From Thiosulfatihalobacter marinus (lineage in GTDB: Bacteria > Pseudomonadota > Alphaproteobacteria > Rhodobacterales > Rhodobacteraceae), in assembly GCF_016019955.1 (NCBI RefSeq), contig NZ_JAECRZ010000001.1, positions 186,001 through 250,000 of the forward strand: a DNA stretch of 64,000 nucleotides. Reading direction: 5' to 3'. Shown here one piece after another: positions 7,942 to 16,892 of the stretch; within the stretch, counting starts at the first letter, position 1; each line of letters starts with the position of its first letter. The position numbers and the translations under genes are program-made. The notes under the pieces are model-generated. The model was not told where the DNA came from, did not search any database, and saw only the letters and a program-made list of their open reading frames with translations.

Positions 7942-8666
7942 TCGGCAAGCTGAGCGGGCGGATCGGATACCGGGCCAGCGATCACGTGCTGATCGAGGTC
8001 GGCGGCGTGGGCTATGTGGTGTATTGCTCGGACCGGACGCTGGCGGCGTTGCCGGGACCGGGGGAGGCGGCGGCGGTCTATACCGATCTTCTGGTGCGCG
8101 AGGATCTGTTGCAGTTGTTCGGGTTCTCGTCGCTGCTGGAAAAGGAATGGCACCGGTTGCTGATGAGCGTACAGGGGATCGGGGCGAAGGCGTCATTGGC
8201 AATCCTGGGCGCGTTGGGAGCGGACGGGGTGAGCCGGGCGGTGGCGCTGGGAGATGTGACGGCGATCAAGGCGGCCAAGGGCGTGGGGCCAAAGACGGCG
8301 CAGCGCGTGGTGATCGAGTTGAAGGACAAGGCGCCGGCGGTGATGGCGCTGGGGGCGAGTCTGGGCGAGACACTGGGCGGGACGCCGGGCGAGAAACCGG
8401 GCGAGGAGACAGTCGGCGGGGCGCCGGCGTTGGACGAGGCGCTGGTGGAGGTGGAACGCGCGCCGGCGCCGGGCCAGGTGGCGCCCGTGGCCAGCGGGGC
8501 CGGCGCGGCGCAGGTCCAGGCGGATGCGCTTTCGGCTCTGGGCAACCTGGGATATGCGCCTTCGGAGGCCGCGGGCGCGGTGGCGCAGGCGTCGGGAGAA
8601 GACCCGGCGGCGGATGTGGCCGGGCTGATCCGGGCGGCGCTCAAGCTGTTGGCACCGAAGGGATAA
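7938..8666 (+). CDS. ruvA: Holliday junction branch-migration protein RuvA
   Basis: RuvA binds the four-way junction as a tetramer and recruits RuvB. Starting at ATG 7938 it has 242 residues. Domain I ([12 protein letters not shown]) and domain II with helix-hairpin-helix motifs ([26 protein letters not shown]) are intact, and the C-terminal domain III ([16 protein letters not shown]) that contacts RuvB is present. The linker between II and III, residues ~135-190, is unusually long and rich in Gly, Pro, Glu and Ala; most RuvA proteins have ~200 residues. ruvB follows three bases after the stop. Confidence 0.97.
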   Translation: MIGKLSGRIGYRASDHVLIEVGGVGYVVYCSDRTLAALPGPGEAAAVYTDLLVREDLLQLFGFSSLLEKEWHRLLMSVQGIGAKASLAILGALGADGVSRAVALGDVTAIKAAKGVGPKTAQRVVIELKDKAPAVMALGASLGETLGGTPGEKPGEETVGGAPALDEALVEVERAPAPGQVAPVASGAGAAQVQADALSALGNLGYAPSEAAGAVAQASGEDPAADVAGLIRAALKLLAPKG

Positions 8667-8669
8667 TTC

Positions 8670-9695
8670 ATGGAACAGCCGGACCCGACATTGCGCCCTG
8701 AGCCGCGCCCGGAGGATGCCGACCGCGCGCTGCGCCCGCAGACGCTGGACGCCTTCATCGGGCAGGCCGAGGCGCGGGCCAATCTGAAGGTGTTCATCGA
8801 GAGCGCGAAGCAGCGCGGCGAGGCGATGGACCACACGTTGTTTCATGGCCCGCCCGGATTGGGCAAGACCACGTTGGCGCAGATCATGGCGCGCGAGTTG
8901 GGGGTGAGTTTCCGCATGACCTCGGGGCCGGTTTTGGCCAAGGCGGGAGATCTGGCGGCGATCCTGACCAACCTGGAAGCGCGGGATGTGCTTTTTATTG
9001 ATGAAATTCATAGGCTTAATCCGGCAGTTGAGGAGGTTCTCTATCCCGCGATGGAGGATTTCGAGCTGGATCTGGTGATTGGCGAGGGACCGGCCGCGCG
9101 TACGGTGCGCATTGAATTGCAGCCTTTCACGCTGGTGGGGGCGACAACGCGGCTGGGGCTGTTGACCACGCCGCTGCGCGACCGGTTCGGAATTCCGACG
9201 CGGTTGCAGTTTTACACCGAGGACGAATTGCATGAGATCGTCACGCGCAATGCCCGCAAGCTGAACGTGCCGGCCGCTGACGGGGGCGCGCGCGAGATTG
9301 CGCGGCGGTCGCGCGGAACGCCCCGGATTGCGGGCCGCCTGTTGCGGCGGGTGGTGGATTTCGCGCTGGTCGAGGGGGATGGCCGGATCTCGAAAACCCT
9401 TGCGGACGGGGCACTTACCCGGTTGGGGGTGGATCATCTGGGGCTGGATGGGGCGGATCGGCGCTATTTGCGCTTTATTGCCGAGAACTATGCCGGGGGG
9501 CCGGTGGGGATCGATACGATCAGCGCGGCGCTGAGCGAGGCGCGCGACGCGATCGAAGAGGTGATCGAGCCGTTCCTGCTGCAACAGGGATTGATCCAGC
9601 GCACGCCGCGCGGGCGGATGCTGGCGCAGAAGGCGTGGACGCATCTGGGGCTGGCGGCGCCGCAGGGGCGCGACCAGGGGCAGCTGTTTGAATAG
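8670..9695 (+). CDS. ruvB: Holliday junction branch-migration ATPase RuvB
   Basis: RuvB is the AAA+ hexameric motor that drives branch migration. The 341-residue protein has Walker [10 protein letters not shown], Walker B FIDEIHRL, sensor 1 GATTRLG with the arginine finger in LRDRFG, and a C-terminal winged helix ([10 protein letters not shown]). Length and motifs are standard. It is the last gene of the ruvCAB operon; a degenerate GGAGTATTT element begins 12 bases past the stop. Confidence 0.97.
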   Translation: MEQPDPTLRPEPRPEDADRALRPQTLDAFIGQAEARANLKVFIESAKQRGEAMDHTLFHGPPGLGKTTLAQIMARELGVSFRMTSGPVLAKAGDLAAILTNLEARDVLFIDEIHRLNPAVEEVLYPAMEDFELDLVIGEGPAARTVRIELQPFTLVGATTRLGLLTTPLRDRFGIPTRLQFYTEDELHEIVTRNARKLNVPAADGGAREIARRSRGTPRIAGRLLRRVVDFALVEGDGRISKTLADGALTRLGVDHLGLDGADRRYLRFIAENYAGGPVGIDTISAALSEARDAIEEVIEPFLLQQGLIQRTPRGRMLAQKAWTHLGLAAPQGRDQGQLFE

Positions 9696-9707
9696 GCCTG
9701 GCGGTGG

Positions 9708-9733
9708 GATGAGTATTTGGGGAACATTGAAAG
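9708..9733 (+). repeat. Degenerate GGAGTATTT element after ruvB
   Basis: GATGAGTATTTGGGGAACATTGAAAG split as GATGAGTATTTGG and GGAACATTGAAAG. It matches the tail of the family seen at 41167, in sense orientation just past a stop codon, without the GC hairpins. Confidence 0.5.
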
Positions 9734-9974
9734 GTTAACCGGATTTTGCCGGTGCGGGCGCGTTGCGCGGTTGGCGGGGGTGCGAATCGGGCTTTCCGGC
9801 CTTGGTTAACGGGGCAATCCGGGATCGGCGGAGCGTCGGCAACACGTCGGTATCGTGTCGGTATGGAGTGGCGGATCTGCGTGGTAAACGCGCCGTGCGT
9901 TGCGCGGGTGCTCTTGCGCGTGGCGCGGCGGGCGGGCATGAAGCGGCGGGTTTGGCTTTGCTGGAGGCGTGACG

Positions 9975-10613
9975 ATGGCGCGACTGACACCGGAAGAGAT
10001 TGAAGCACTGTTCCTGCGCGCGGACGGGCGGTACGGGTTTGCACGCTGGGGGCGGCCGATCGCGCCGGTGGTGTTCGGGGTGGAGGACGCGACCCTGGCT
10101 GTTGTGAAGGGGGCGCTGGAGGCGGTGTGCACCCTGGCCGGGCACCGGATGGCCGAGACCGACCCCGAGCTGGGCGCCAATCTGATGGTGTTTTTCTTTC
10201 GGGAATGGGAGGAGTTGCTGGAGGTGCCCGACCTTGGGCGGCTGATTCCGGAGCTTGACTCGCTGGTGGCGCGGTTGCGATTGGCGGAGGCCACGCAGTA
10301 TCGGGCGTTCCGGTTTGACGGGGACGGGGCGATTCAGGCGGCGTTTGTGTTTGTGCGCATGACCGCAGAGATGGCGCGGCTTCCGGCGGAGACGCTGGCA
10401 TTGGCCCAGGCGGTGCAGGTGATCGTGACCTGGGGGGAGCGGGCCTTTGCCGGGACTTCGCCGCTGGCGGTGTTGCCGGAGAGCGGCGCGACGGTGTTGC
10501 GCCCCGAGATTGCCGGGGTGATCGTTGCCGCCTATGATCGGATGATGCCGGTGGCGGCGCAGGATGCGAGCCACGCGCTGCGCCTGTATGCGCGGCTTCA
10601 GGGGGATGCGTGA
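9975..10613 (+). CDS. Conserved hypothetical protein
   Basis: A soluble, mostly helical protein of 212 residues that I do not recognise. It has no signal peptide or membrane helix and only one cysteine. The N-terminus reads MARLTPEEIEALFLRADGR. The start is ATG 9975, with GGAG at 9963-9966; a GTG at 9969 is less well placed. About 280 bases separate it from ruvB, containing only a degenerate repeat and a short duplicated GTCGGTAT motif near 9846-9868. Its stop touches the ATG of the following methyltransferase, so the two form a unit leading into ybgC-tol. Confidence 0.7.
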   Translation: MARLTPEEIEALFLRADGRYGFARWGRPIAPVVFGVEDATLAVVKGALEAVCTLAGHRMAETDPELGANLMVFFFREWEELLEVPDLGRLIPELDSLVARLRLAEATQYRAFRFDGDGAIQAAFVFVRMTAEMARLPAETLALAQAVQVIVTWGERAFAGTSPLAVLPESGATVLRPEIAGVIVAAYDRMMPVAAQDASHALRLYARLQGDA

Positions 10614-11213
10614 ATGAGCGGTGCGGCGGACCATTGGGACAAGGTTTATGCGGCCGGCCCGCGCGAGGGGCTGAGCTGGTACGAGCCGGATGGCGGGGTT
10701 TCGGCCCGGCTTATCGCGGAGCACGCCGCGCCCGGGGCGCCGGTTGTCATGGTGGGCGCGGGGCGAAGCCGGTTGCCGGGGGCATTGCGGACGTCCGGGT
10801 TTGGCGATGTGACCGCGCTGGATCTGTCGGACGCGGCGCTTGAGGCCCTGGCGGCGGAAGCTGCCTGGGTGCGCTGCATCCGCGCGGATGTGACCCGGTG
10901 GGTGCCGGAGCGCCGTTACGGTGTTTGGCAGGATCGGGCGGTGTTTCATTTCCTGACCACGCCGGAAGCGCAGGCGGCCTATCGCCGGGTGATGGTGCAG
11001 GCGCTGGCGCCGGGGGGGATTGCGGTGATCGGCACCTTTGACGAGGACGGGCCGGAGCGGTGCTCGGGATTGCCGGTGCAGCGTTGGAGCGGTGCCGGGC
11101 TGGAACAATGGGCCGGGGCGGACTTCGTGCCGCGCGCGCGGTTGCGGCAGGTGCATGTGACACCGCAGGGGCGCGAACAGCCGTTTGTTTTTGTGGTGTT
11201 AGAGCGGGTTTGA
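10614..11213 (+). CDS. Class I SAM-dependent methyltransferase
   Basis: A 199-residue protein. It begins with DHWDKVYAAGPREGLSWYE, a pattern of small cytosolic methyltransferases annotated as UbiE/thiopurine-type, followed by a glycine motif VVMVGAGRS standing in for motif I and LDLSDAAL as motif II. The canonical DxGxGxG is reduced to MVGAGRS, a small deviation. The substrate is unknown. It starts immediately after the preceding stop codon with GGGGG upstream. Confidence 0.8.
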   Translation: MSGAADHWDKVYAAGPREGLSWYEPDGGVSARLIAEHAAPGAPVVMVGAGRSRLPGALRTSGFGDVTALDLSDAALEALAAEAAWVRCIRADVTRWVPERRYGVWQDRAVFHFLTTPEAQAAYRRVMVQALAPGGIAVIGTFDEDGPERCSGLPVQRWSGAGLEQWAGADFVPRARLRQVHVTPQGREQPFVFVVLERV

Positions 11214-11236
11214 CGCGGTGGTTGACGCGGTGGTTG
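11210..11236 (+). repeat. 12-bp tandem repeat upstream of ybgC
   Basis: TTGACGCGGTGG occurs twice in exact tandem (11210-11221 and 11222-11233), followed by a third TTGA. It overlaps the methyltransferase stop codon. Each unit offers a TTGAC -35-like hexamer 60-85 bases before ybgC, so it may be part of the tol promoter, but no matching -10 is clear. Confidence 0.5.
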
Positions 11237-11295
11237 AATTGCGGGCGCCAGGCGCGTAGGCATTTCCGTGGAAAACGGGAAAGCGAGTGTGCGCC

Positions 11296-11682
11296 ATGAT
11301 CTACAGATTGCCGATCCGTGTGTATTACGAAGATACCGACATGGGCGGGATCGTGTATTACGCCAATTACCTGAAATTCATCGAGCGCGGGCGCAGCGAG
11401 TGGGTGCGCGAGATCGGACTGGATCAGCACGAGATGAAGGCCGATGGCGTGGTGTTCGCGGTGCGCCGGGTGGAGGCGGATTACCTGGGATCGGCCCGGC
11501 TGGATGACGAGCTTGTGGTGGAAACGCGGGTGGCCAATGTGACGGCGGCGCGGCTGGTGATGGAGCAATGGGTGAAGCGGGGCGAAGAGGTGCTGTTTCA
11601 TGCCATGGTGACGGCGGTGTGCATGAACGAGGCGGGCCAGCCGGTACGGCTTCCGGCGCTGGTGCGGCGGCTGATGCATTGA
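11296..11682 (+). CDS. ybgC: Tol-Pal system-associated acyl-CoA thioesterase YbgC
   Basis: A hot-dog-fold thioesterase that hydrolyses short acyl-CoA and is linked to phospholipid synthesis and the Tol-Pal complex. The 128-residue protein shows the YbgC signature YYEDTDMGGIVYYANY, with Asp15 as catalytic residue. Two starts are possible: GTG 11287, closer to the purine-rich GGGAAAG, and ATG 11296, which matches the family N-terminus. It is the first gene of the tol cluster, 200 bases before tolQ. Confidence 0.93.
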   Translation: MIYRLPIRVYYEDTDMGGIVYYANYLKFIERGRSEWVREIGLDQHEMKADGVVFAVRRVEADYLGSARLDDELVVETRVANVTAARLVMEQWVKRGEEVLFHAMVTAVCMNEAGQPVRLPALVRRLMH

Positions 11683-11881
11683 GGCTGCCCCGCGCGGGCG
11701 GGCGGCGCTGTTCGATTGTGGCTGTGCGGGGCGTTCGGCAAGAGTGCCGGGGCGGCGCAGGGGGCGGGACGTGCGCGAAAATCCGCGCCTGACGCCAATT
11801 TGATGGTATTCCCCGTGGAACTGCGCTAATTTTGCTGCAAAACAAGGCCCGGAGATGGGGCCACAGAGCAGAGCAGGCAGA

Positions 11882-12556
11882 ATGGAAGCAGCAGTCGACT
11901 TTTCCATGTGGGCGCTTTTCGCGCGCGCAACCCTGACCGTGAAACTGGTGATGTTGCTGTTGGTGGTGGCGTCGTTCTGGTCATGGTCGGTGATCATTCA
12001 GAAAACCGTTCTGTTTCGGACGGCCCGCCGGGAGGCGCGGAAGTTTGACCGGGCGTTCTGGTCCGGCGAGCCGCTGGATCAGCTGTTCGAGGAGCTGGGG
12101 CCGGAACCGAAGGGGCGTTCGGAGCGGATTTTCGCGGCCGGCATGGTGGAGTGGCAGCGCAGCCACCGGCAGGATGGCGGGCTGATCGCGAATGCCACAA
12201 GCCGGATCGACCGGTCCATGGATGTGGCCATCGTGAAGGAGGCCGAGGTGTTGCAGAAAGGGTTGCCGGTGCTGGCGACGGTGGGGTCGACCGCGCCGTT
12301 CGTGGGGCTGTTCGGCACGGTCTGGGGCATCATGAACGCCTTTATCGAGATCGCGGCGCAGCAGAACACCAACCTGGCCGTGGTGGCGCCGGGCATCGCC
12401 GAGGCGCTGCTGGCCACGGGGCTGGGGCTTTTGGCGGCGATTCCGGCGGTGATCTTCTATAACAAGCTGAGTTCGGACAGCGACCGGATCGTGGCCGGGT
12501 ACGAAGCCTTTGCCGACGAGTTCGCCACTATCCTGTCGCGCCAGCTGGACGCCTGA
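11882..12556 (+). CDS. tolQ: Tol-Pal system protein TolQ
   Basis: TolQ is the inner-membrane motor subunit, homologous to ExbB, that with TolR uses proton motive force to energise TolA during outer-membrane constriction. Starting at ATG 11882 (MEAAVDFSMW, AGG just upstream) it has 224 residues. It has an N-terminal transmembrane helix (~20-40), a cytoplasmic loop, and two helices beginning near GSTAPFVGLFGTVWGI and GLGLLAAIPAVI. tolR starts three bases after its stop. Confidence 0.95.
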   Translation: MEAAVDFSMWALFARATLTVKLVMLLLVVASFWSWSVIIQKTVLFRTARREARKFDRAFWSGEPLDQLFEELGPEPKGRSERIFAAGMVEWQRSHRQDGGLIANATSRIDRSMDVAIVKEAEVLQKGLPVLATVGSTAPFVGLFGTVWGIMNAFIEIAAQQNTNLAVVAPGIAEALLATGLGLLAAIPAVIFYNKLSSDSDRIVAGYEAFADEFATILSRQLDA

Positions 12557-12559
12557 GCC

Positions 12560-13039
12560 ATGGGGGCCGGGGTCATGCAATCGGGCGGGGGGGGTGGCAA
12601 GCGGCGGCGCAGGTCGCGGCGCCGCTCTGCGCCGATGTCCGAGATCAACGTCACCCCTTTTGTGGATGTGATGCTGGTGCTGTTGATCATTTTCATGGTG
12701 GCGGCGCCGCTGTTGACGGTGGGGGTGCCGGTGGAATTGCCCAAGACGGCGGCCAACCCGCTGCCCGGCGAGCAGGAAGAGCCGCTGACGGTGACGATCG
12801 GCCCGGATCTGGGCATCACCATCCAGACCACGCAGGTGACGGCGCAGGACCTGGTGCCCAAGCTGCGCGCGATCGCCGTCGAGCGGGAGTCGGACCGGGT
12901 GTATCTGCGCGCGGATGGCAGCATTCCCTACGAGGCGGTGGTGCAGGTGATGGGCGCGCTGAATGCCGGGGGGTTTGCCAATATCGGGCTGGTCACGGAT
13001 ATCGGGGGGCCGTCGATGGATGGCAGCCCGGAAAACTGA
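12560..13039 (+). CDS. tolR: Tol-Pal system protein TolR
   Basis: TolR (ExbD-like) forms the proton-conducting complex with TolQ. The 159-residue protein has a basic cytoplasmic N-terminus (GGGKRRRRSRRRSA), then MSEINVTPFVDVMLVLLIIF, whose membrane Asp is the proton carrier, followed by a periplasmic domain. Alternative start codons exist inside the basic stretch. It follows tolQ at three bases. Confidence 0.95.
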   Translation: MGAGVMQSGGGGGKRRRRSRRRSAPMSEINVTPFVDVMLVLLIIFMVAAPLLTVGVPVELPKTAANPLPGEQEEPLTVTIGPDLGITIQTTQVTAQDLVPKLRAIAVERESDRVYLRADGSIPYEAVVQVMGALNAGGFANIGLVTDIGGPSMDGSPEN

Positions 13040-13048
13040 GGCGCGCGG

Positions 13049-14131
13049 TTGCATATCGGGCATTATATCTCGGGCGCGGCACATGCCGGGCTGATCGGCT
13101 GGGTGCTGGTGGGCGACGTGTTCCGCGCCGACCCGCCGCCGCTTGAGGTGACCGATGTGGCGGTGATCTCGACCGAGGAATTCGCGGCCTTGCAGCGTGC
13201 GCAGCAGGCGCCGGTGACGGAAACCGAGGTGGCGGTGCCGGTGATCCCGGAGGCCGAGGTGGAGACCCCCGAAGTGGCGACGCCCGAGGATGCGCCGGTG
13301 GATGTGCCCACGCCCGAGGCGGCGGCCGCGGCAGAGCCGGACACGACGCCGGACCTGAGCGACATGGCGGCGCCCGAACCGCAGGACGTGACCGACGCCG
13401 CGCCGGTGCTGATCACGCCCGAGGTGGACACGGCGGCGGTGGTGCCCGAGCGCGCGCCGCGTCCGGTGGTGCGCCCGGCGCCGCGGGTGGCGCCCGAGCC
13501 GGTGGCGCAACCCGAGCCGGACACGACCATCGCCGACGAGGTGCAGGAGGCCACCCGGCCCGACGCGCGCGGCGAAGCGGCCGAGAAGCCCAAAGAAGAG
13601 ACCGCCCCCGAGGCCGCCAGCACCGAGATCGCCACCGAGCCCAAGGCCGAACCCGAGGAAAAGGCCGCCAGCGCGGCGCCAAGCCGGTCGGTGCGCCCGC
13701 GCACGCGCCCGGTGGCGCGCCCGGATCCGGCGCCCGCCAGGGAGGCGGCGGTGGCGGCGGCGCTGAAAGAGGCCAGCGACCAGCAGGCCCCGGCGGCGCG
13801 GCCGCCCGGCGGACCACCTTTGACCAGAGGGGAGAAGGACGGGTTGCGTGTGGCGGTTCAGAATTGCTGGGTGGTGGATGTCGGCTCGCGCGCGGCGGAT
13901 GTGACGGTAACGGTAGGCTTTTCGCTGGACAAGAGCGGAAAGGTCCAGGGCGATATCCGCATGATCGGCGCATCGGGCGGGGACGAGGCCGCTGCCACCT
14001 CCGCGTTCCAGGCGGCGCGTCGGGCGGTGTTGCGTTGTCAGAAAAGCGGTTATGATTTGCCAATAGAGAAATATGACAATTGGCGTGACGTGGAAATTAC
14101 TTTCAATCCCGAGAACATGAGGCGGAAATGA
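13049..14131 (+). CDS. tolA: TolA-like protein (TonB/TolA C-terminal domain)
   Basis: TolA spans from the inner membrane to the outer membrane and transmits motor force to TolB/Pal. The 360-residue protein has a short N-terminal anchor ([19 protein letters not shown]), a long low-complexity periplasmic stalk (~40-260) rich in Glu, Pro, Ala and Val, and a C-terminal TolA/TonB-like domain ([12 protein letters not shown] ... [13 protein letters not shown]) with two cysteines that could pair. The start is TTG 13049, nine bases after tolR. The stop overlaps tolB by four bases (ATGA). Confidence 0.9.
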   Translation: MHIGHYISGAAHAGLIGWVLVGDVFRADPPPLEVTDVAVISTEEFAALQRAQQAPVTETEVAVPVIPEAEVETPEVATPEDAPVDVPTPEAAAAAEPDTTPDLSDMAAPEPQDVTDAAPVLITPEVDTAAVVPERAPRPVVRPAPRVAPEPVAQPEPDTTIADEVQEATRPDARGEAAEKPKEETAPEAASTEIATEPKAEPEEKAASAAPSRSVRPRTRPVARPDPAPAREAAVAAALKEASDQQAPAARPPGGPPLTRGEKDGLRVAVQNCWVVDVGSRAADVTVTVGFSLDKSGKVQGDIRMIGASGGDEAAATSAFQAARRAVLRCQKSGYDLPIEKYDNWRDVEITFNPENMRRK

Positions 14132-15459
14132 CCAGAGTCTTCGCAAACTTTCTAATGGGGCTGATTCTGCTCGGGGCGGCGACGGCCGGCGGCGTGGCAC
14201 AGGCGCAAAACGGCCCGCTCCGGATCGAGATCACCGAGGGCGTGATCGAGCCTTTGCCCTTTGCCGTGCCCGATTTCGTGGCCGAGACACCCGGATCCAA
14301 CCAGATTTCCAAGGATATCAGCCGCGTCATTGCCGAAGACCTGAGCGGCACCGGGCTGTTCCGGGAAATCCCGGCCCAGGCGCATATCTCGACCATCACG
14401 AATTTCGCCAGCCCGGTGCAGTTCGCCGACTGGAAGGCGATCAATGCCCAGGCGCTGATCACCGGGGGTGTCAGCGTGAGCGGCAACCAGCTTGAGGTGA
14501 AATTCCGCGTGTGGGACGTGTTCGCCGGGCAGGAGCTGGGCAATGGCCTGCGCTTCAAGGGTACCACCGATGGCTGGCGGCGCATGGCGCACAAGGTGGC
14601 GGATGCCGTCTATAGCCGGATCACGGGCGAGGGCGGATATTTCGACAGCCGCGTCGTGTTCGTGAGCGAAACCGGCCCCAAGAACGACCGCAAGAAGCGG
14701 CTGGGGATCATGGATTATGACGGAGCCAACCTGCAATATCTGACCGACAGCAGCGCCATTGTGCTGGCACCGCGGTTTTCGCCCACGGGCAAGGAGGTCT
14801 TGTACACCAGCTATGAAACCGGCTTTCCGCAGGTCTATCTGATGGATGTGGCCTCGGTGCGCCGCAAGGTGATGTCGGACGAGGTGGGCACGATGAGCTT
14901 TGCGCCGCGGTTCTCGCCCGATGGCAAGAGCGTGGTGATGTCCGTCACCGAGGGGGGCAATACCGATCTGTACCGGATGGATGTTGCCAGCGGACAGCGC
15001 ACGCGGCTGACCAATGGACCGGCGATTGAAACCGCGCCCAGCTTCAGCCCGGACGGTACCAGGATCGTGTTCGAAAGCGACCGGTCGGGATCACAGCAGC
15101 TTTATGTGATGGCCGCGTCGGGCGGCGAGGCGACCCGGATCAGTTCCGGTCAAGGGCGCTATGGCACGCCGGTCTGGAGCCCGCGCGGCGATCTGATCGC
15201 GTTCACCAAGCAGAACAAGGGCCGGTTCCATATCGGCGTGATGCGCACCGATGGCAGCGAAGAGCGGCTGTTGACGGCATCGTTCCTGGATGAGGGTCCG
15301 ACCTGGGCGCCCAACGGACGGGTGATCATGTTCACCCGTGAAACGCGCGGTGCGGATGGGGTGTCGGCGCTGTATTCGGTGGATGTGTCGGGACGCAATC
15401 TGAAGCGGGTCAGGATGAACGGCGGCGGATCCGATCCCAGCTGGTCGCCGCTGCAATAG
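14128..15459 (+). CDS. tolB: Tol-Pal translocation protein TolB
   Basis: TolB is a periplasmic protein with an N-terminal domain and a six-bladed beta-propeller that binds Pal and TolA. The 443-residue protein has a cleavable signal peptide ([21 protein letters not shown], cut after AQA) and repeated propeller blades with motifs such as [36 protein letters not shown] and PTWAPNG. Length is normal. Coupled to tolA by overlap. Confidence 0.97.
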   Translation: MTRVFANFLMGLILLGAATAGGVAQAQNGPLRIEITEGVIEPLPFAVPDFVAETPGSNQISKDISRVIAEDLSGTGLFREIPAQAHISTITNFASPVQFADWKAINAQALITGGVSVSGNQLEVKFRVWDVFAGQELGNGLRFKGTTDGWRRMAHKVADAVYSRITGEGGYFDSRVVFVSETGPKNDRKKRLGIMDYDGANLQYLTDSSAIVLAPRFSPTGKEVLYTSYETGFPQVYLMDVASVRRKVMSDEVGTMSFAPRFSPDGKSVVMSVTEGGNTDLYRMDVASGQRTRLTNGPAIETAPSFSPDGTRIVFESDRSGSQQLYVMAASGGEATRISSGQGRYGTPVWSPRGDLIAFTKQNKGRFHIGVMRTDGSEERLLTASFLDEGPTWAPNGRVIMFTRETRGADGVSALYSVDVSGRNLKRVRMNGGGSDPSWSPLQ

Positions 15460-15533
15460 GGGCCGTTTCAAAGGCCGGAGCGTTATGGTATGAAATCCCT
15501 CAAAGACAAGGGCAAAGAGGCGAGGCAGAAAAG

Positions 15534-16037
15534 ATGAGACATGTGACGAAGGCGGCATTGCTGGTGGCGGGTCTGACATTGGCGGCTTGCGCCAACAGCG
15601 ATCTGTATTCCGGCACCGACGGGCCGGGCAGCCAGAGCGGCGCGACGGCGGGCAGCGTGGACGATCCGACATCGATCGCCCATTTCCAGCAGGTGGTTGG
15701 CGACAGGGTGTTGTTTGCGGTGGACCAGTCCACGCTGAGCGACGAGGGGCGGCTGACGGTGCTGGCCCAGGCGAACTGGTTGTTGGACAACCCGGAATAT
15801 ACCGCCGTGGTCGAGGGCCATGCCGACGAGCAGGGCACACGCGAATATAACCTGGCGCTGGGCGCGCGGCGCGCCAGCGCGGTGCGCCAGTTGCTGGTGG
15901 CGCAGGGCGTTTCGGCCAACCGCATCCGAACGGTGAGCTATGGCAAGGAGCGCCCGATCGAACTGTGTTCGGCCGAAAGCTGTTATGCGCAGAATCGCCG
16001 CGCGGTGACGGTTCTGGCCGCGGGTGCAACGGGGTAA
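15534..16037 (+). CDS. pal: Peptidoglycan-associated lipoprotein Pal
   Basis: Pal anchors the outer membrane to peptidoglycan and is the outer partner of TolB. The 167-residue precursor has a lipobox LAAC (Cys19) after a short signal peptide, and a C-terminal OmpA-like domain with the peptidoglycan-binding motif VVEGHADEQGTREYNLALG and RRA near the end. Start and spacing are typical. cpoB follows after six bases. Confidence 0.97.
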   Translation: MRHVTKAALLVAGLTLAACANSDLYSGTDGPGSQSGATAGSVDDPTSIAHFQQVVGDRVLFAVDQSTLSDEGRLTVLAQANWLLDNPEYTAVVEGHADEQGTREYNLALGARRASAVRQLLVAQGVSANRIRTVSYGKERPIELCSAESCYAQNRRAVTVLAAGATG

Positions 16038-16043
16038 GTCACG

Positions 16044-16892
16044 ATGAGGACACGTCAGGTTCTGGTCCTGGCCCTGATCTCGGCCCTGGGCGCGGCGGTG
16101 GTGCTGGCACCGGTGGCGGGGCGGGCACAGTCGCGCTCGGAAACGCTGGCCGATATCCGCCAGCAGCTTTCGGTGCTGTATGTGGAAATCCAACGGCTGA
16201 AACGCGAGCTGAACACCACCGGCGCCCCGGGTTCCGTTCCGGCGGGGGGCACCACGCTGGAGCGGCTGGACGCGATCGAGGCACAGCTGCAATCGCTGAC
16301 CGGCAAGACCGAACAGCTGCAATTCCGGGTGGAGCGGATCGTCGAGGATGGCACCAACCGGATCGGCGATCTGGAGTTCCGGCTGGTCGAGCTGGAGGGC
16401 GGCGATCTGAGCCAGCTGGGCGAGACCAGCACCCTGGGCGGGGACATGGGCGACCTGCCGCCCGCCGGAGGGGACGAGCGGGCCGGCAATGACGCCGCGA
16501 GCGAACTGGCGGTGGGCGAGAGCGCGGATTTCGAGCGCGCCCGCGCGGCGCTGGAGGCGGGCGAATACGGCGCCGCCGCCGATCAGTTCACCGGCTTTGT
16601 CGACACCTATCCGGGCAGCCCGCTGGAAGCCGAGGCGCATTTGCGGCGCGGTCAGGCTTATGAGGGGCTGGGCGAGAACACGCGCGCGGCGCGGGCCTTT
16701 CTGGAAGCCTATTCCGGGGCGCCGCAGGGCAGCGTGGCAGCGGAGGCGCTGTTCAATCTGGGCCGCTCTCTGGGCAAACTTGAGCAGACCAACGAGGCCT
16801 GTGTGACGCTCAACGAAGTTGGTGTGCGCTATCCGGGCGCGCCCGAAGTGGCGCAGGCCCGCGCCGAGATGGCACGGCTTCAGTGCCAGTGA
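16044..16892 (+). CDS. cpoB: Cell division coordinator CpoB (YbgF)
   Basis: CpoB is a periplasmic TPR protein that coordinates peptidoglycan synthesis with Tol-Pal during constriction. The 282-residue protein has a signal peptide ending near AGRAQS, an N-terminal coiled coil (~30-110) and C-terminal TPR repeats beginning at FERARAALEAGEYGAAADQF. Its end overlaps the tilS start by ten bases. Confidence 0.93.
   Translation: MRTRQVLVLALISALGAAVVLAPVAGRAQSRSETLADIRQQLSVLYVEIQRLKRELNTTGAPGSVPAGGTTLERLDAIEAQLQSLTGKTEQLQFRVERIVEDGTNRIGDLEFRLVELEGGDLSQLGETSTLGGDMGDLPPAGGDERAGNDAASELAVGESADFERARAALEAGEYGAAADQFTGFVDTYPGSPLEAEAHLRRGQAYEGLGENTRAARAFLEAYSGAPQGSVAAEALFNLGRSLGKLEQTNEACVTLNEVGVRYPGAPEVAQARAEMARLQCQ

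Noticed and set aside
9746-10003. An 85-codon plus-strand frame between ruvB and the 9975 gene
   Set aside because: Arg/Gly/Ala-rich product with no ribosome site, overlapping the next gene; typical chance frame.
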